Positions 9,522-20,028 of a stretch of DNA of 64,000 nucleotides are shown here, piece by piece. The first letter of the stretch is position 1, and every line of letters begins with the position of its first letter. The DNA is from Saccharum officinarum (lineage: Eukaryota; Streptophyta; Magnoliopsida; Poales; Poaceae), in the NCBI GenBank assembly GCA_020631735.1, contig CM036209.1:5307451-5371450 (forward strand). Reading direction: 5' to 3'. A model generated the notes under the pieces. That model saw nothing but the letters and a program-made list of their open reading frames with translations. It made no database searches and had not been told where the DNA came from. Both the position numbers and the translations under genes were made by a program.

Positions 9522-11484
9522 TGAAAGTCCTATGTTTGGTGTTGGTAATTAGTGACAATACCTAAATACTAATCCTATGCCTAAGTTGTATGTAGCATAT
9601 GAGGATTAGTACATTCCAAGGTTGGTGGCAAGATGGACATGGTGATCATGATGGCCACACTTGGATTTGGACGCAACCCTACGTGATCAAGGCAAAGGTA
9701 TATGCTTAAGGGTTGTGTTTTAGTAACCAAGACACCTAGTGGGTGTGGTTATATTATAGTATAGATAGCCGTACTATAAAGAGGGGAATAACGCGGCTAT
9801 TGAACTCCTAAGTGCCTCTAGGTGTGTATTTCATAATCATATGCATTTGGATAGAACTAATAACGCCTCGAAAAATGATTATGAAAATGATAACACACTC
9901 TCACATGACGAGATCACTTGGTGGTGTTAGCACGTTTGCGAAGGCGGTGGAGTTTGAGCGGTAGAGAGGGTTTGGGGTCCTCACTCCCTTCCGCCGAGCT
10001 TGCGAGGCGGGATTCAGGCGTTTTTAAGGAGTTGAAGCGACTATTTTCCACTACACCGGAAGTCCAGAAAAGAAACGGAGGCGAACGGAGGTCACAGAAG
10101 TGACCGGACGCTGAACCGGACGCGGTCTCTGCATGACCAGACGCGTTCGGTCAGTGTTCAGCGTCTGCGCGTATTTCAGCTTGATGATCGGACGCGCATC
10201 GCGTCCGGTCGTTCAGGGAGCTTACTGGACTCTAACCGGACGCTGGCACTGTCGCGTCCGGTCATTTTCTTCAGTGCGTCCGGTCACTATTTTTGTTGAG
10301 CGCTGCTCAGGCGACCAGCGCGTCCGGTCACTCACGGGACCAGCGCGTCCGGTCATTTCCAGCGCGTTCGGTCTGCGCGTCAAGCGCGTCCGGTCGTTGC
10401 TTCGCGACTTAGTCGTTGTGTGACCAGCGCGTCCGGTCGTTTGGACCAGCGCGTCCGGTCAGTACTTCACGAGTTAGCCGTTGGGCGACCGGCGCGTCCG
10501 GTCAGTTGGACCAGCGCGTCCGGTCAGCACGATTTTGGCTGTTTAAGTTTCTAACGGCTCTATTCGAAGGGGTACGTCTATATATACTCGTTGGCCGGCT
10601 CAAGGCTCTCTCTCTCGAACATTTGACATACTTGTGAGCACTTTGAGCTAAGCAACTCCCCTCCCACTCATCTCTCTTGCTTCTTTGCATATTCGAAGTG
10701 AGATTGAGTGATCCAAGTGCATTTGCATTGTGAGATTGCATCTAGTTAGCACTTGGTGGTTGATTTGCTGCGGGATTCTTGTTTCTCTTGGTGGTTGCCG
10801 TCACCTATACGGCTTGGAGCAGCTTGGAGGCGTTGGCAAGAGTTGGTGATTGTTCTTGGCCACCTCCGGTGATCGTGAGGGGTTTGTGCCTACCTCGGCG
10901 AAGCGCCAAAGGCAACATTAGTAAATTGCTCGTGTCATTGCAACTTTTTGCCATTTGGTAGGTTCTTGTGGAGCCTTTTGAGAGGCTCGGTGTGTGACCG
11001 ATTAGCCATCGAACCACGTGGTGAAGAGGGACACAACGGGGACTAGCGTGCCGGCAAACACGTGAACCTCGGGATAAATCTTCGTGTCATCACTTTTATA
11101 TTGTGATTGATTGATTCCGGTGTTCGGTTATCTTGGTATTCATTGTTGATCATATTGGTTGGCTCAATACTTCGCCCCTCGGTGAAACTCTCCTAACTCA
11201 ACTTCGCATTACTTTGTTAGTTATCTTTGCTAGCTAGTTAGCTTGGCTAGAGTAGCTCTTTTGTGTAGCTTGCTAGTTGTAGTTGTAGTTACCTTCTCGG
11301 TTTGACTTGTGCGGTTGAGTGCAACTACTAGAATTGTGTTTTGGATAGGTGGCTTGCAAACACCCCGTAGGCTAAGCAAAACTCGCATCTCGCTATTTGT
11401 TATATTGATAAACTTGTTTAGCTTGTCTTTATAAGAAAATTTTAAAAGGCTATTCACCCCCCCTCTAGCCATCAAGACCTTTCA
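9522..11484 (+). mobile_element. Solo LTR, 1963 bp
   Basis: It begins TGAAAG and ends CTTTCA, and is bracketed by the 5-bp duplication gtagt at 9517-9521 and 11485-11489. The 3' end has the TTCACCCCCCCTCTAGCC motif often found at the end of long grass LTRs. There is no internal region, primer-binding site or second LTR, so it is best explained by unequal recombination between two LTRs. It sits inside the minus-strand LINE. The superfamily (copia SIRE-like or Ty3) is not decidable from the LTR alone. Confidence 0.85.
10100..10530. repeat. Irregular array of a GCGTCCGGTC motif inside the solo LTR
   Basis: The decamer GCGTCCGGTC, often preceded by GACCA, recurs about ten times at uneven spacing (15-50 bp). 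Related words (GACGCGTTCGGTC) occur in the same block. A second LTR fragment at 53350-53810 carries the same words in the opposite orientation. Confidence 0.8.
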
Positions 11485-11975
11485 GTAGTGCCAGCTAAAA
11501 GAAGAATTTCACCTTCGGTGGAACCGCCGCTCTCCAGACATGCTTTGCGCCAACCAACAAGGACATTCCAATGAAGAAAGCCCTGTATGCCGAGGAGGCG
11601 GTGTATTCGCCGTTTGCCGTACACTTCCAGATGAAACGGTTGAAGCTTTGTGGCTGAAGCTGGACGCCCTCAAGCTGTCCCATAGGTCGACGTACTTGCA
11701 TAGCACCGCAGTAGTCGGCGCGCCGGTGATGTCTCTCGCCCACTACCGGTTTGTCAGCACGTCCTTGACGGTGCGTTTTTGGCAGCGACTCTCAACCGCT
11801 CGGAAGAGGTTAGGTGCAAAGTTGCAAATAGCGCCGTCCAGCAGCCAAGCATTGGTCCAAAAGCGTGCGGTTGCGCCATCACCCACGTGGACGGTGACCG
11901 AGGCCCTGAACATGTAGTTGACCACGCGTTCCGGTTTTGAAGGCAGCAGCCCCAGGCCGCATCAGACTAGGTCCG

Positions 11976-13740
11976 TCGTAGCCACTCCCAGCTTAGGCAT
12001 CAGGGACGAAGCTAAGAAAAATGGTGGTTGGGGTCAGTATTCACAACACAGGACTAACTTATACGCTATGGTAATATAATACCATACATAACATTGATGG
12101 ATAAAATAACGGTCGCGATAATATAATACCATGTATACCATCAAATTGATAAAATAACAACAGGATATTATAAATTTATTTAGAGACAAAAAAAACTCAT
12201 ACTATTTATTATAAACTTGGTTAAATTTGAGTTAGATTGATTGCAACGGATACTATAGTTGTATTTTTTTTTGACAAAGAGAGTACCGAATGAAACACCA
12301 CACATTATTTACTAGAAAGCAAATGTCCTATCAGCTTTCTGAGTTTGAATTCTATAGCTAAAAAAAATCCCAAGACCTCATAATTCAAACTTAACCGTTA
12401 ATTATCAATTACAGAATTGGGTATTTGTGGGGTATGTGGAGTCCTGGACAGCAGATGGAGATGGACAGAGCGAAGAGCTTGTTCCGGCGACGCCTCCAGC
12501 CACCGGCAAGTTTGAGACGTGGGATGGAGAACCAACGGAAGGTGCAGCTGCTAGGCAGCACGATGAAACGGTGACTAGTCCAGGCTGTAGCAGAGGCTAC
12601 GTTTGGCCTTTTTTTGCCTGCTATACCTGTACAATATCTGCTTGCATTCACGTAACGTAATTACCAAGACTAGTACAATGTCCGTGCTAACGCCACGGTG
12701 GGAAGCACACGCTGTGGGAAAGCTGAGGCGAGTCACTCGTGTCGTATCGGATGGGCTACTGTGTATTGTACGGGTGTGGAGCTACTGTGTATTGTACGGG
12801 TGTGGAGCTGCGTTCGAACACGCCGCTGGGTCCGGACGTGGACGCTAGTGCCTCCAAATCAAGTTTGGGAAGGATCCAAGAGTCCTGAGCTGCTCCTTAT
12901 GCATTCTGTTCTAAAGCAGCCATCTTCAGGTTGCCCGATTTGAATATGTACATTGGAAAAATGTTTAGACAATCGATTTGAGAAGTGGGACAGCTGCGAC
13001 GAGGTCCTGTCTGTACTTCACTCTAGCAACCTTCAGGAATTTGTGTGTGATGTGATGCCTCTTTGTGAAATAAAAAAATGATGTTTGTTAATCATGAATT
13101 CAAGAGCCTGAAGATTGGAACCTGCCTTATTTTTTTGAGAAAAATTCCTATTTGACACCGGAAATAATGCTCCTCTCCTATTTGGCACCGAGACTGAAAT
13201 TCTTTTCTATATGTCCTCCACTCGAGTTTTTCTTTCCTATTTGACATTTCCGCCAGTTTAGACGGATAACGGTGTTAAGTCCTAGGAGAAATGTTTATTT
13301 TACCTCTAGAGTTTTTTTTAATAGTCATGACATTCCATGGTTGATATTGATATATTTTTTTTGAATGTTTTTATGTGGAACCGCTATGTTTCATTTTTTG
13401 CTTGTGATAAATAAATAAAGGAACTAATATCATCTTATATAATTACTTATAATAATATACAGTTCAATATAAATCCTTCAGGTACATGAAACACAACAAT
13501 AAAATGAGGTCTCCAACAACATCCAAATTCATAAGATGACATGCAGCATGACAATAACACATTTATTTTGAAACATTGTCACAGGTTCGAGATAACTACA
13601 AGATTTAGCATCCGTGATCACAATAGGAGTAACATGCAGGTTCACATGCACAGAAAAATTCTCACAAGTTTGCATCCATTACATGACATAGACATCTCTA
13701 ATACAACACACATTTAGGCAATTTCTCATATAGGAATCAC
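11976..13740. other. Intergenic DNA with fragments of elements
   Basis: A hAT-like terminus (CAGGGACGAAGCTAAG) occurs at about 12001, without a right end that I can place. AT-rich DNA follows to 12400. About 12420-12960 is moderately GC-rich and may be an old gene fragment, but no domain is recognisable. 13120-13330 is low-complexity TTTGACACC-type sequence. I see no gene. Confidence 0.4.
12756..12807. repeat. Perfect tandem duplication of 26 bp
   Basis: The unit beginning ctactgtgtattgtacgggt occurs twice, head to tail, at 12756-12781 and 12782-12807, with no mismatch. Confidence 0.9.
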
Positions 13741-13744
13741 AAAC

Positions 13745-13915
13745 TCATGCTTCTTTTGCTTCTTGTGCTCAGTGCAGGACTATTAGGCTGAAATCTTTTG
13801 CTCCTTGTGGTCATTGCAGGGCTATCAAGCTGAAACAAAAGATTTTTTGCAGCGTTTTTATCTACTTCTTTCTTCCTCCTTTTGCCCTTTAACTTGACAA
13901 CAGCAAGTTAAACGT
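13745..13915 (-). pseudogene. Basic, repeat-containing coding fragment, possibly a transposase C-terminus
   Basis: Minus-strand translation gives a Lys/Arg-rich block (VKLKGKRRKKEVDKNA) followed by two tandem units, SPAMTTRSKR and SPALSTRSKR. Such Ser-Pro/Arg-Lys tails are seen at the ends of some grass Mutator-like transposases; that link is from memory and weak. No catalytic domain is present. The neighbouring 3' sequence, about 13340-13740, looks like an untranslated tail. Confidence 0.35.
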
Positions 13916-14740
13916 GTGCAGCAGCCTGTCGATGCTAGCGTGGTCGGCAAGGGCACTGATTCCCCGTGTTGATCAAAGTCTGCAATGATACATTAATCTA
14001 TGATGATTATTAAGGGAAGAAGAATCTAATAGCATGGTAGTTAGCATTAGTGGGGCTGCATGCATTGCTGAAAGGCCTTGTTAAAAAGATGGGTATGACT
14101 TTGCACGACCATGGTTCTTCATAAGGACAAAGCAACGAACATTGAGCTATCAATGGAATCATGTCTGGGGCATATCATCATCTGGGGCAGTGGCAACATC
14201 CATCGCCGTCACGTTATGGAACCTCAAATCGAGAGACACTGTTGAGCCATTCTATGACACCCATCTTGTAAATTAATAATTGAAATAAAATGGAAGTTCA
14301 TATTCATACATACTGAAAATGAGAAATAAATCTCAGGGAGCAATCATAAGAACTTAATTTTCATCAAACAGAAACCGGCAACTTTTATTTTTATCTATAC
14401 CAAAAATCAGCTATACTTCGTTGTCATCTGATATCTAGTGGCAAAGTGAAGCTTTATCCTCCAGTTGCTAACAGGCCATCAAACTTTTCAAGAGTCAACA
14501 TTGCGTATCAACCATAATCTAGAACAGACTCAGGCCGAGAGCTGTATGCCTATACGTTTGTGTACTGTCTAATACTAAATGCATACCAGAACAGCTATTG
14601 ACTTCTCCGAATCAGGGCTAACAAAGTGTTTAGTTTGTGACAGTTCAAATCAATTCCAATCAAATAGATGCTGGACGGAGGCCAAGATTAGTGGAAAAAG
14701 CAATATGGATCAGGTGCAGAGAATTTAATTAGAAGAAGAT
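13916..14740. other. Intergenic DNA, nothing recognised
   Basis: AT-rich, with no long frame. A segment near 13908-13950 resembles 14757-14800 (both contain ACGTGTGCAGCAGCC). Confidence 0.4.
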
Positions 14741-14756
14741 CACATGACGTACCTGA

Positions 14757-15056
14757 AGCCGAACGTGTGCAGCAGCCCATCGATGCGTGCGTCCGTGGGC
14801 CGTGGCCGCGTCGCCCTCCTCCGTGTGGCCGGGCCGCGCCGCCCGCTTCCGAGCCCATAATGATTTGCAGGCCAGTAACGTCCTCCCGGCCCGTCTAAAC
14901 GGAGGGAACGCGAAGTTTCTGCCGAAACGGTGGGGTTTGGGTGCTTAGCCACGGCCGCCGCGGCCAACACCGAGTTCCACCGCCCCTCCGCCGCCTCCTC
15001 TCGCTCCCTCGCAGTCGCAGCTCCGGCCGCAACAAGTCAGTAAGTTTCCTTCCCTC
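14757..15056. promoter_or_regulatory. GC-rich promoter and 5' leader of GRWD1; possible divergent exon on the minus strand
   Basis: GC content rises sharply and a CT-rich leader precedes the GRWD1 ATG at 15057. On the minus strand a 75-codon frame (14970 downward) reaches a strong splice-donor-like CAG|GTACGT at about 14756, so a divergent transcript is possible. Its product (LLHTFGFR near the end) is not recognised. Confidence 0.45.
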
Positions 15057-18000
15057 ATGGGTCGCAACATCAAGAAGGCCAGGAAGGCCAAATCCAAGAA
15101 GTCTAAGAAGGTACCGTACCTGATAGATAGTGATATGATTATTTCTGGACCTCCGATTGCTGTGGTTTCACCTTTTTCCTGATTTCTTCAGCATGTTCTT
15201 TGCTTCACTTGACTAATTCTTCTGTATTTCTGGCCTGCAGAAAACTGAAGCGTCCTCGTCGTCCAATCCTGCGGTTGCCTCTGGTCCGGCTAAGGTGAGG
15301 AAGAATTTAGTAATAGTCGATCCTATGCTGTGTGGTTTTCCCCTTCGCACAGCTGAGATAGCGGTGTTTGCTCATAAAGTTGCGCCTAAATGAATCGCCT
15401 TTTCTGCTGAGTTTTCGGAGATGCATATTGTCTCAGTGTGTGAGCTATACTGAACCGGTCAGTGCTTCGTTTTAGGTCTGGCAACCGGGTGTAGATGCAC
15501 TGGAAGATGGGGAGGAGCTGCAGTTTGATCCCGAGGCTTACAATTATCTCCGAGGTTTTGGCATTGGCTGGTCTTGCTTGAGGTAAAGGTTATCCTCATA
15601 GAGCTGTTTTTCCCCCTTTTTGATGCTTACTTCAGGAGTCAGGACAAAATATTATCTGCTTTCAATTAATAAAACCTTCCGTTACAGTTTTGATGTTGTG
15701 CGCGATCAACTTGGACTCGTCCGTTCAGAGTTCCCCCATATATTCTATGGTGTTGCTGGAACGCAGGTTGCATTAATCTTTACCTTTCAAAACCTAGGCA
15801 TTGCTTTTTCGCAAAAACTAGCTATTGTTACTATCAAATCTTGAAATGCTTTTGATGTCTATCACATTGTGTTCTTTTGCTATCTAAATTGTAACTTACA
15901 CAGGAATTAATTTGTACTGTTGTTCCTGTTAAGATGTTTTGGATTGAAAAAAGTGTGCCATTGCTGATTTTAATCTCAGAAAAGCCATGCCAAAAACTTT
16001 TTATGAGCTCTCGCTTGCATTTATATTATATCATTACTGTTGCTAGAAATTGTGATGGATTGCAGGTGAGTAAATTTGGATTGTTAAAAGACTAATACGA
16101 GCATAAAAGCGACAGCTTTGTTTGATGTATCCGATCTTGCTCTTTCTGGACATTTCAGCTCAAAGGAATGACATAAGATTTGGTGTAATTGTAAATATCA
16201 TTTCTGACAGTAAAATGTAGTTTCCCAGTTAAGAGCTAAACTCATGTTGTCGCATTTATATCATGATTGTTGCTAGAAATTCTGGTGGATTGCAAGTAAG
16301 TGAATTTGGATTGTTAAAAGATTAATACAAGCATAAATGTGGCATCTTTGTTTGATGTATAGATCTTACTCTCTGGACATTTCTGCTTAAAGGAATGGCA
16401 TAATATTTGGTGGAATTGTAAATAATCATTTATAAGAGTACACTCTGTCTCTGAGTCAAGAGTTAACTCATGTTTGTTCAGGCTGAGAAAGCTTCATGGA
16501 ATTATATTGGCGTTTTCAAGCTTTCTAACATAATTGGGAAGAAGCGTGAACCTATACCAGCTTCAGCAGTTGATGGCGACACTGATGTGGATAGCGACAG
16601 CAGCAGTGATGAAGATGAAGAGATTAATGAGGATACAAAGCCCATCCTACATGTATGTTTTTTATTACTGAAATCACAACTCTACACTTAGCCACAAAAA
16701 ATCAAGTTTTTTTTTTCAATACCAGCAAGCTGTGTTGATGTAGTGATGTTTTCTGTTGCTATATTTGAATGTATCAGCTAAAAAAGGTGGCTCATGCGGG
16801 GTGTGTAAATCGTATACGCTCAATGACTCAAAAACCACATATATGTGCTACATGGGGAGATACTGGTCATGTTCAGGTGATTCAGTTCTTACCCCATTCC
16901 TTTTTCATTTGCTGTTATCATTTCTCTGTACATCATTTCCCTTTTCTAGTTGCCTAGTAACAGAATGGATCTTATTTATGCATATTCTATTTTCTTTGAA
17001 AACCTTTGTCCAGAAACAGAATGCACCATGTTGACTGCTTTGTGCATTGCTAACTGATCTCTGGTTGCTAAATATGCAGGTTTGGGACTTGAGCTCCTTC
17101 CTTAATTCTTTAGCAGAGTCAGGGATTGCTGCACCCAAAGACGATGACATAATCCACAAACACCTACCTGTGAAAGTATTTAGTGGCCATAAAGATGAGG
17201 GATATGCCATTGATTGGAGTCCACTTGTTACTGGAAGACTTGTTTCTGGTGTGTATCTGATCTTGTCCATTTCACAATGTTTGTCATCTGCTATAATGTT
17301 TAGAATGTTTCCATAGTTGAGAACTTGATGCATCATGTAGTTCCCTCTATTCCATATCCAAAATAAATCATCAATGTCATTTAATTTCATATAAAGACTT
17401 CCGAAAAAAAAATCGTATATAGACATTCTCAATTTCACATGGATTAATGCTTTTTCTATGCAGGTGACTGCAATAAGTGCATTCACCTATGGGAACCAAC
17501 ATCAAACAACTGGAACATAGATGCAAACCCATTTGTTGGACACTCTGCAAGTGTTGAAGATCTACAGGCATGCCACTGAACGATTGTATCTACCTAATAC
17601 CTATTCATATGTTTCCTTGAATGTGATTATCTCAACTTTAATCACTATATGCTTGCAGTGGAGTCCCACGGAAGCCGACATATTTGCCTCTTGTTCTGTG
17701 GATGGTACGATATTAGTATGGGATATACGTACAGGGAAGAAACCTTGTATTTCTGTCAAAGCTCATAAAGCCGATGTGAATGTTATCTCATGGAATAGGT
17801 TTGTCGAGTGGGAAACTATATTGATTTTACTAGTACTATAACTTCTGCTGCATACTATTTTACGCACATTTTGACCTGCTTTGTCAGGCTTGCTAGCTGT
17901 ATGATAGCTTCTGGGTGTGATGATGGCAGTTTCTCAGTTCGTGATCTTAGATCAATTCAGGTACTTTTTCCTAATAAATCGCAATTTTCTATGCTTTTGA

Positions 18001-20028
18001 GTTTCAGGGATGTAGCCAACTTATGACATTTTCACTGTCTTTTTATAATTAATCTGGTTTCTATTTGACTCTGTAATATATGGGAAGAAATACACGACTG
18101 GGTGTTCTTAAGCTATTAGTACATGAGTAAACCATCTCATGGAAAAAATAGATAAGCTATGCTTTTGCTACTCTATTTTGAAGTTAAAGATATCCTACAG
18201 TAGATATCGCTTTGTTACCGTTAGTATGTAAACAGTCGGGCTGTTCATGGTTTGGGTTTTCCAGTTTTGGCCGGGTTTGGAAACCAACCCGTGTGCACTT
18301 GATTTGGTCTGGGCTGGTTAAGGTTTGCACGGGTCCGTTGTTGGTAATTGCAAGTAATTGGGCTGGTCCGGTCTGGTTCGGGTTGACGGCTTTACATGGG
18401 TTAGGCCTGCTGTAGTAGACGCGATGGGCAGCGGCTCCGCCGGCTTGGACGGGATGACGCCGACAAGCAGGCGCAGGTCGGAGCGCCGAAACGAGCCAGT
18501 AGACCCGCCGGGACCACCACGGCCACCTGCGGCAGAGGAGGCCATGGACGGCGTGCACGTCAGGTGGCCGCAGACCCTGTGCCTGAACCCCTCGCGGCGG
18601 CCGGGGTCCTCGGCATCGGGGTCGCCGGCGGTGAGGCGCTCGGCGTCGGCCCCCTCGATGAGCGGTGCCAGAGCCTCCCCGCCAGGGTGCAGGCTGCCGT
18701 ACCGCGCGACGAGCTGCTCCCCAAGGTACTGCTGCAGCACCTTCTCCGGCGGCGGCAGCGGCGGCGGAGCAGCGAGCGCCTTGTGCCGGCGCGGGATCAG
18801 CATCCTCGCCAGGGACGCGCTCCGCGGCGGCGCCGAGGACTTGCCTCTGGACGTCGCCGGCAACAACCCCCGTACGACCTCCTCCTTGAGCGCAGCGAAG
18901 AACCCCTGCTTCCTCTCCTTCTCCATTCACGGGAAAGGCATGGAGAGAGTGCGGGTTCCTCGGGTTCGGACCGCAGACCGTCTGACCCATCTCTATTTAC
19001 TCGGTCTGTGATCACAAACCAACCCAACCCGTCTGAAACGTCGGGTGACGGGTTCCATCCCGGGTTGGTGCGGGCCGGTATCCGGTTTTCACAAACCGAT
19101 GAACAGGGTGAGTAAACAGTGTACTGTGCACAAATTGTTGCAGCTGACTTCCACGGTAGTACCCTTGTTGTATTACACAGATTATCTTGACATATTCGGC
19201 AATTAGTACTGCTGATATTACTTTTGGTTTTGTACAACAACAACAACAACATAGCCTTTTGTCCCAAGCAAGTTGGGGTAGGCTAGAGATGAAACCCAAA
19301 AGAGACGAGAAACAGGGAGACACATAAAGGGACATTACTTTTGGTTTTGTATTTCTTAGTATATCATATTAATCTTTTCTTGTGCTCTCTATCATACTGG
19401 CAGGAGGACTCATTGGTAGCACATTTTGAGTACCACAAGAAGGCAATTACATCTATCGAGTGGAGTCCACATGAAGCATCATCATTAGCTGTAACATCTG
19501 AAGATCATCAACTAACGTAACTCGCTCTTTATCTTCTCCCATTCATGTTTTAGATGCACTGGATTGCTGAGAAATGTCATGTCTAGTATTTGCTGACACC
19601 TCTCCTGAATTGTCTGGATTTAGAATCTGGGACCTTTCATTGGAAAGAGATGCAGAAGAGGAGGCTGAGTTCAGAACGAAGATGAAAGAGCAGGCAAATG
19701 CACCTGAGGATTTGCCACCACAACTTCTTTTTGCTCATCAGGTAGTACTTATGATGGCATTGGAAATTAACCAATGTATGGCTTTACCTTTTGTGGCTGT
19801 ATCATTTTTCTTGCACAGTTTTGTTGCTTGTAAAGAGTGAATCACATGACACTGGCTGTTTTGTATGAGCAGGGCCAGAGAGACTTGAAAGAACTGCACT
19901 GGCACCCACAGATACCGTCAATGATCATATCAACGGCAATTGACGGCTTCAACGTGCTGATGCCTAGCAACATTGATACAACCATTCCTGGCAGCACTGA
20001 TACAGCAATGGCATCTGCTGAGCCATAA
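15057..20028 (+). CDS. GRWD1: GRWD1-type glutamate-rich WD40 protein (histone/ribosome-biogenesis factor)
   Basis: Thirteen coding exons: 15057-15110, 15241-15294, 15476-15582, 15688-15766, 16482-16652, 16778-16876, 17080-17248, 17464-17567, 17659-17798, 17888-17960, 19404-19516, 19624-19741, 19873-20028. All phases close to give 478 residues. Order: a basic Lys-rich start ([15 protein letters not shown]), a CAF1C/H4-binding-like segment (about 37-90; [11 protein letters not shown]), an acidic Asp/Glu/Ser run (about 129-148), then WD40 repeats with clear [24 protein letters not shown] and IWDLSLER ends. The family (human GRWD1, yeast Rrb1) binds histones and chaperones a large-subunit ribosomal protein in the nucleolus; the plant role is inferred from that. 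Every intron is GT-AG except the one after 17567, which starts GC. Intron 10 carries two transposon insertions. Confidence 0.92.
16020..16475. repeat. Tandem duplication (~230-bp unit) within GRWD1 intron 4
   Basis: The block around TGTTGCTAGAAATT...GGATTGCA is repeated with period 230 (anchor words at 16041 and 16271) at roughly 85-90% similarity. The second copy ends at the exon 5 acceptor, so the acceptor's branch and polypyrimidine context derive from the duplicated unit. Confidence 0.8.
18237..19111. mobile_element. Non-autonomous DNA transposon carrying a captured gene fragment, in GRWD1 intron 10
   Basis: The ends are imperfect inverted repeats: CTGTTCATGGTTTG near the left end, CTGTTCATCGGTTTG in the complement of the right end. 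The 9-bp repeat gtaaacagt flanks the element at 18228-18236 and 19112-19120. Both arms are rich in GGTTTGG/CCGGGTTGG words. Eight shared bases would fit a hAT; nine would fit a Mutator-like element (Pack-MULE). The arms look more hAT-like and the GC-rich cargo more Pack-MULE-like, so I leave the superfamily open. It lies antisense-coding within the intron and does not disturb the exons. Confidence 0.78.
18432..18926 (-). pseudogene. Captured fragment of a grass gene of unknown function
   Basis: A GC-rich frame on the minus strand starts at the ATG at 18926 with [20 protein letters not shown]. It continues through an Arg/Ser/Pro-rich part, [34 protein letters not shown] and [14 protein letters not shown] recognise this as a conserved plant hypothetical-protein pattern without known function. 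After about 18432 the frame enters the transposon arm and the remaining residues are meaningless. The fragment keeps its start codon but loses the natural C-terminus. Whether it is transcribed cannot be told. Confidence 0.6.
19235..19333 (-). mobile_element. SINE fragment (Au/TS-like) with 18-bp target-site duplication
   Basis: Read on the minus strand it ends in a (TTG)n run and contains CTACCCCAACTTGCTTGGGA, the conserved body of a SINE found widely in cereals and dicots. The 18-bp repeat attacttttggttttgta flanks it exactly (19217-19234 and 19334-19351). The tRNA-related 5' part is mostly missing. It sits in GRWD1 intron 10, antisense to the gene. Confidence 0.85.

Larger units (their letters stand above)
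8618..11975 (-). mobile_element. Degenerate L1-type LINE 3' half, split by a solo LTR
   Basis: Read on the minus strand, 11975-11490 encodes the reverse-transcriptase zinc-binding (zf-RVT) region: FRASVTVHVGDGATARFW, then ANGEYTASSAYRAFF and AAVPPKVKFFFW. The frame resumes below 9521 with VFTREVWLRLLARAGLQHL and, near 8955-8820, KERNRLTF...AQVLALIREEADSWIAA, the C-terminal end typical of plant LINEs. A poly(T) run at about 8618-8627 marks the poly(A) tail. Frameshifts and an extra ~300 bp of unrelated sequence near 9000-9300 show it is dead. The endonuclease and most of the RT are absent. Confidence 0.75.

Noticed and set aside
10100..10530. A CRISPR-like array of GCGTCCGGTC words
   Set aside because: Spacing is irregular, the repeats are only 10 bp, and it lies in a plant LTR. 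It is an LTR-internal motif array.
18358..19115. Plus-strand frames over the captured fragment in GRWD1 intron 10
   Set aside because: The minus-strand frame has the coherent plant-protein pattern and the natural ATG; the plus frames are shadows.
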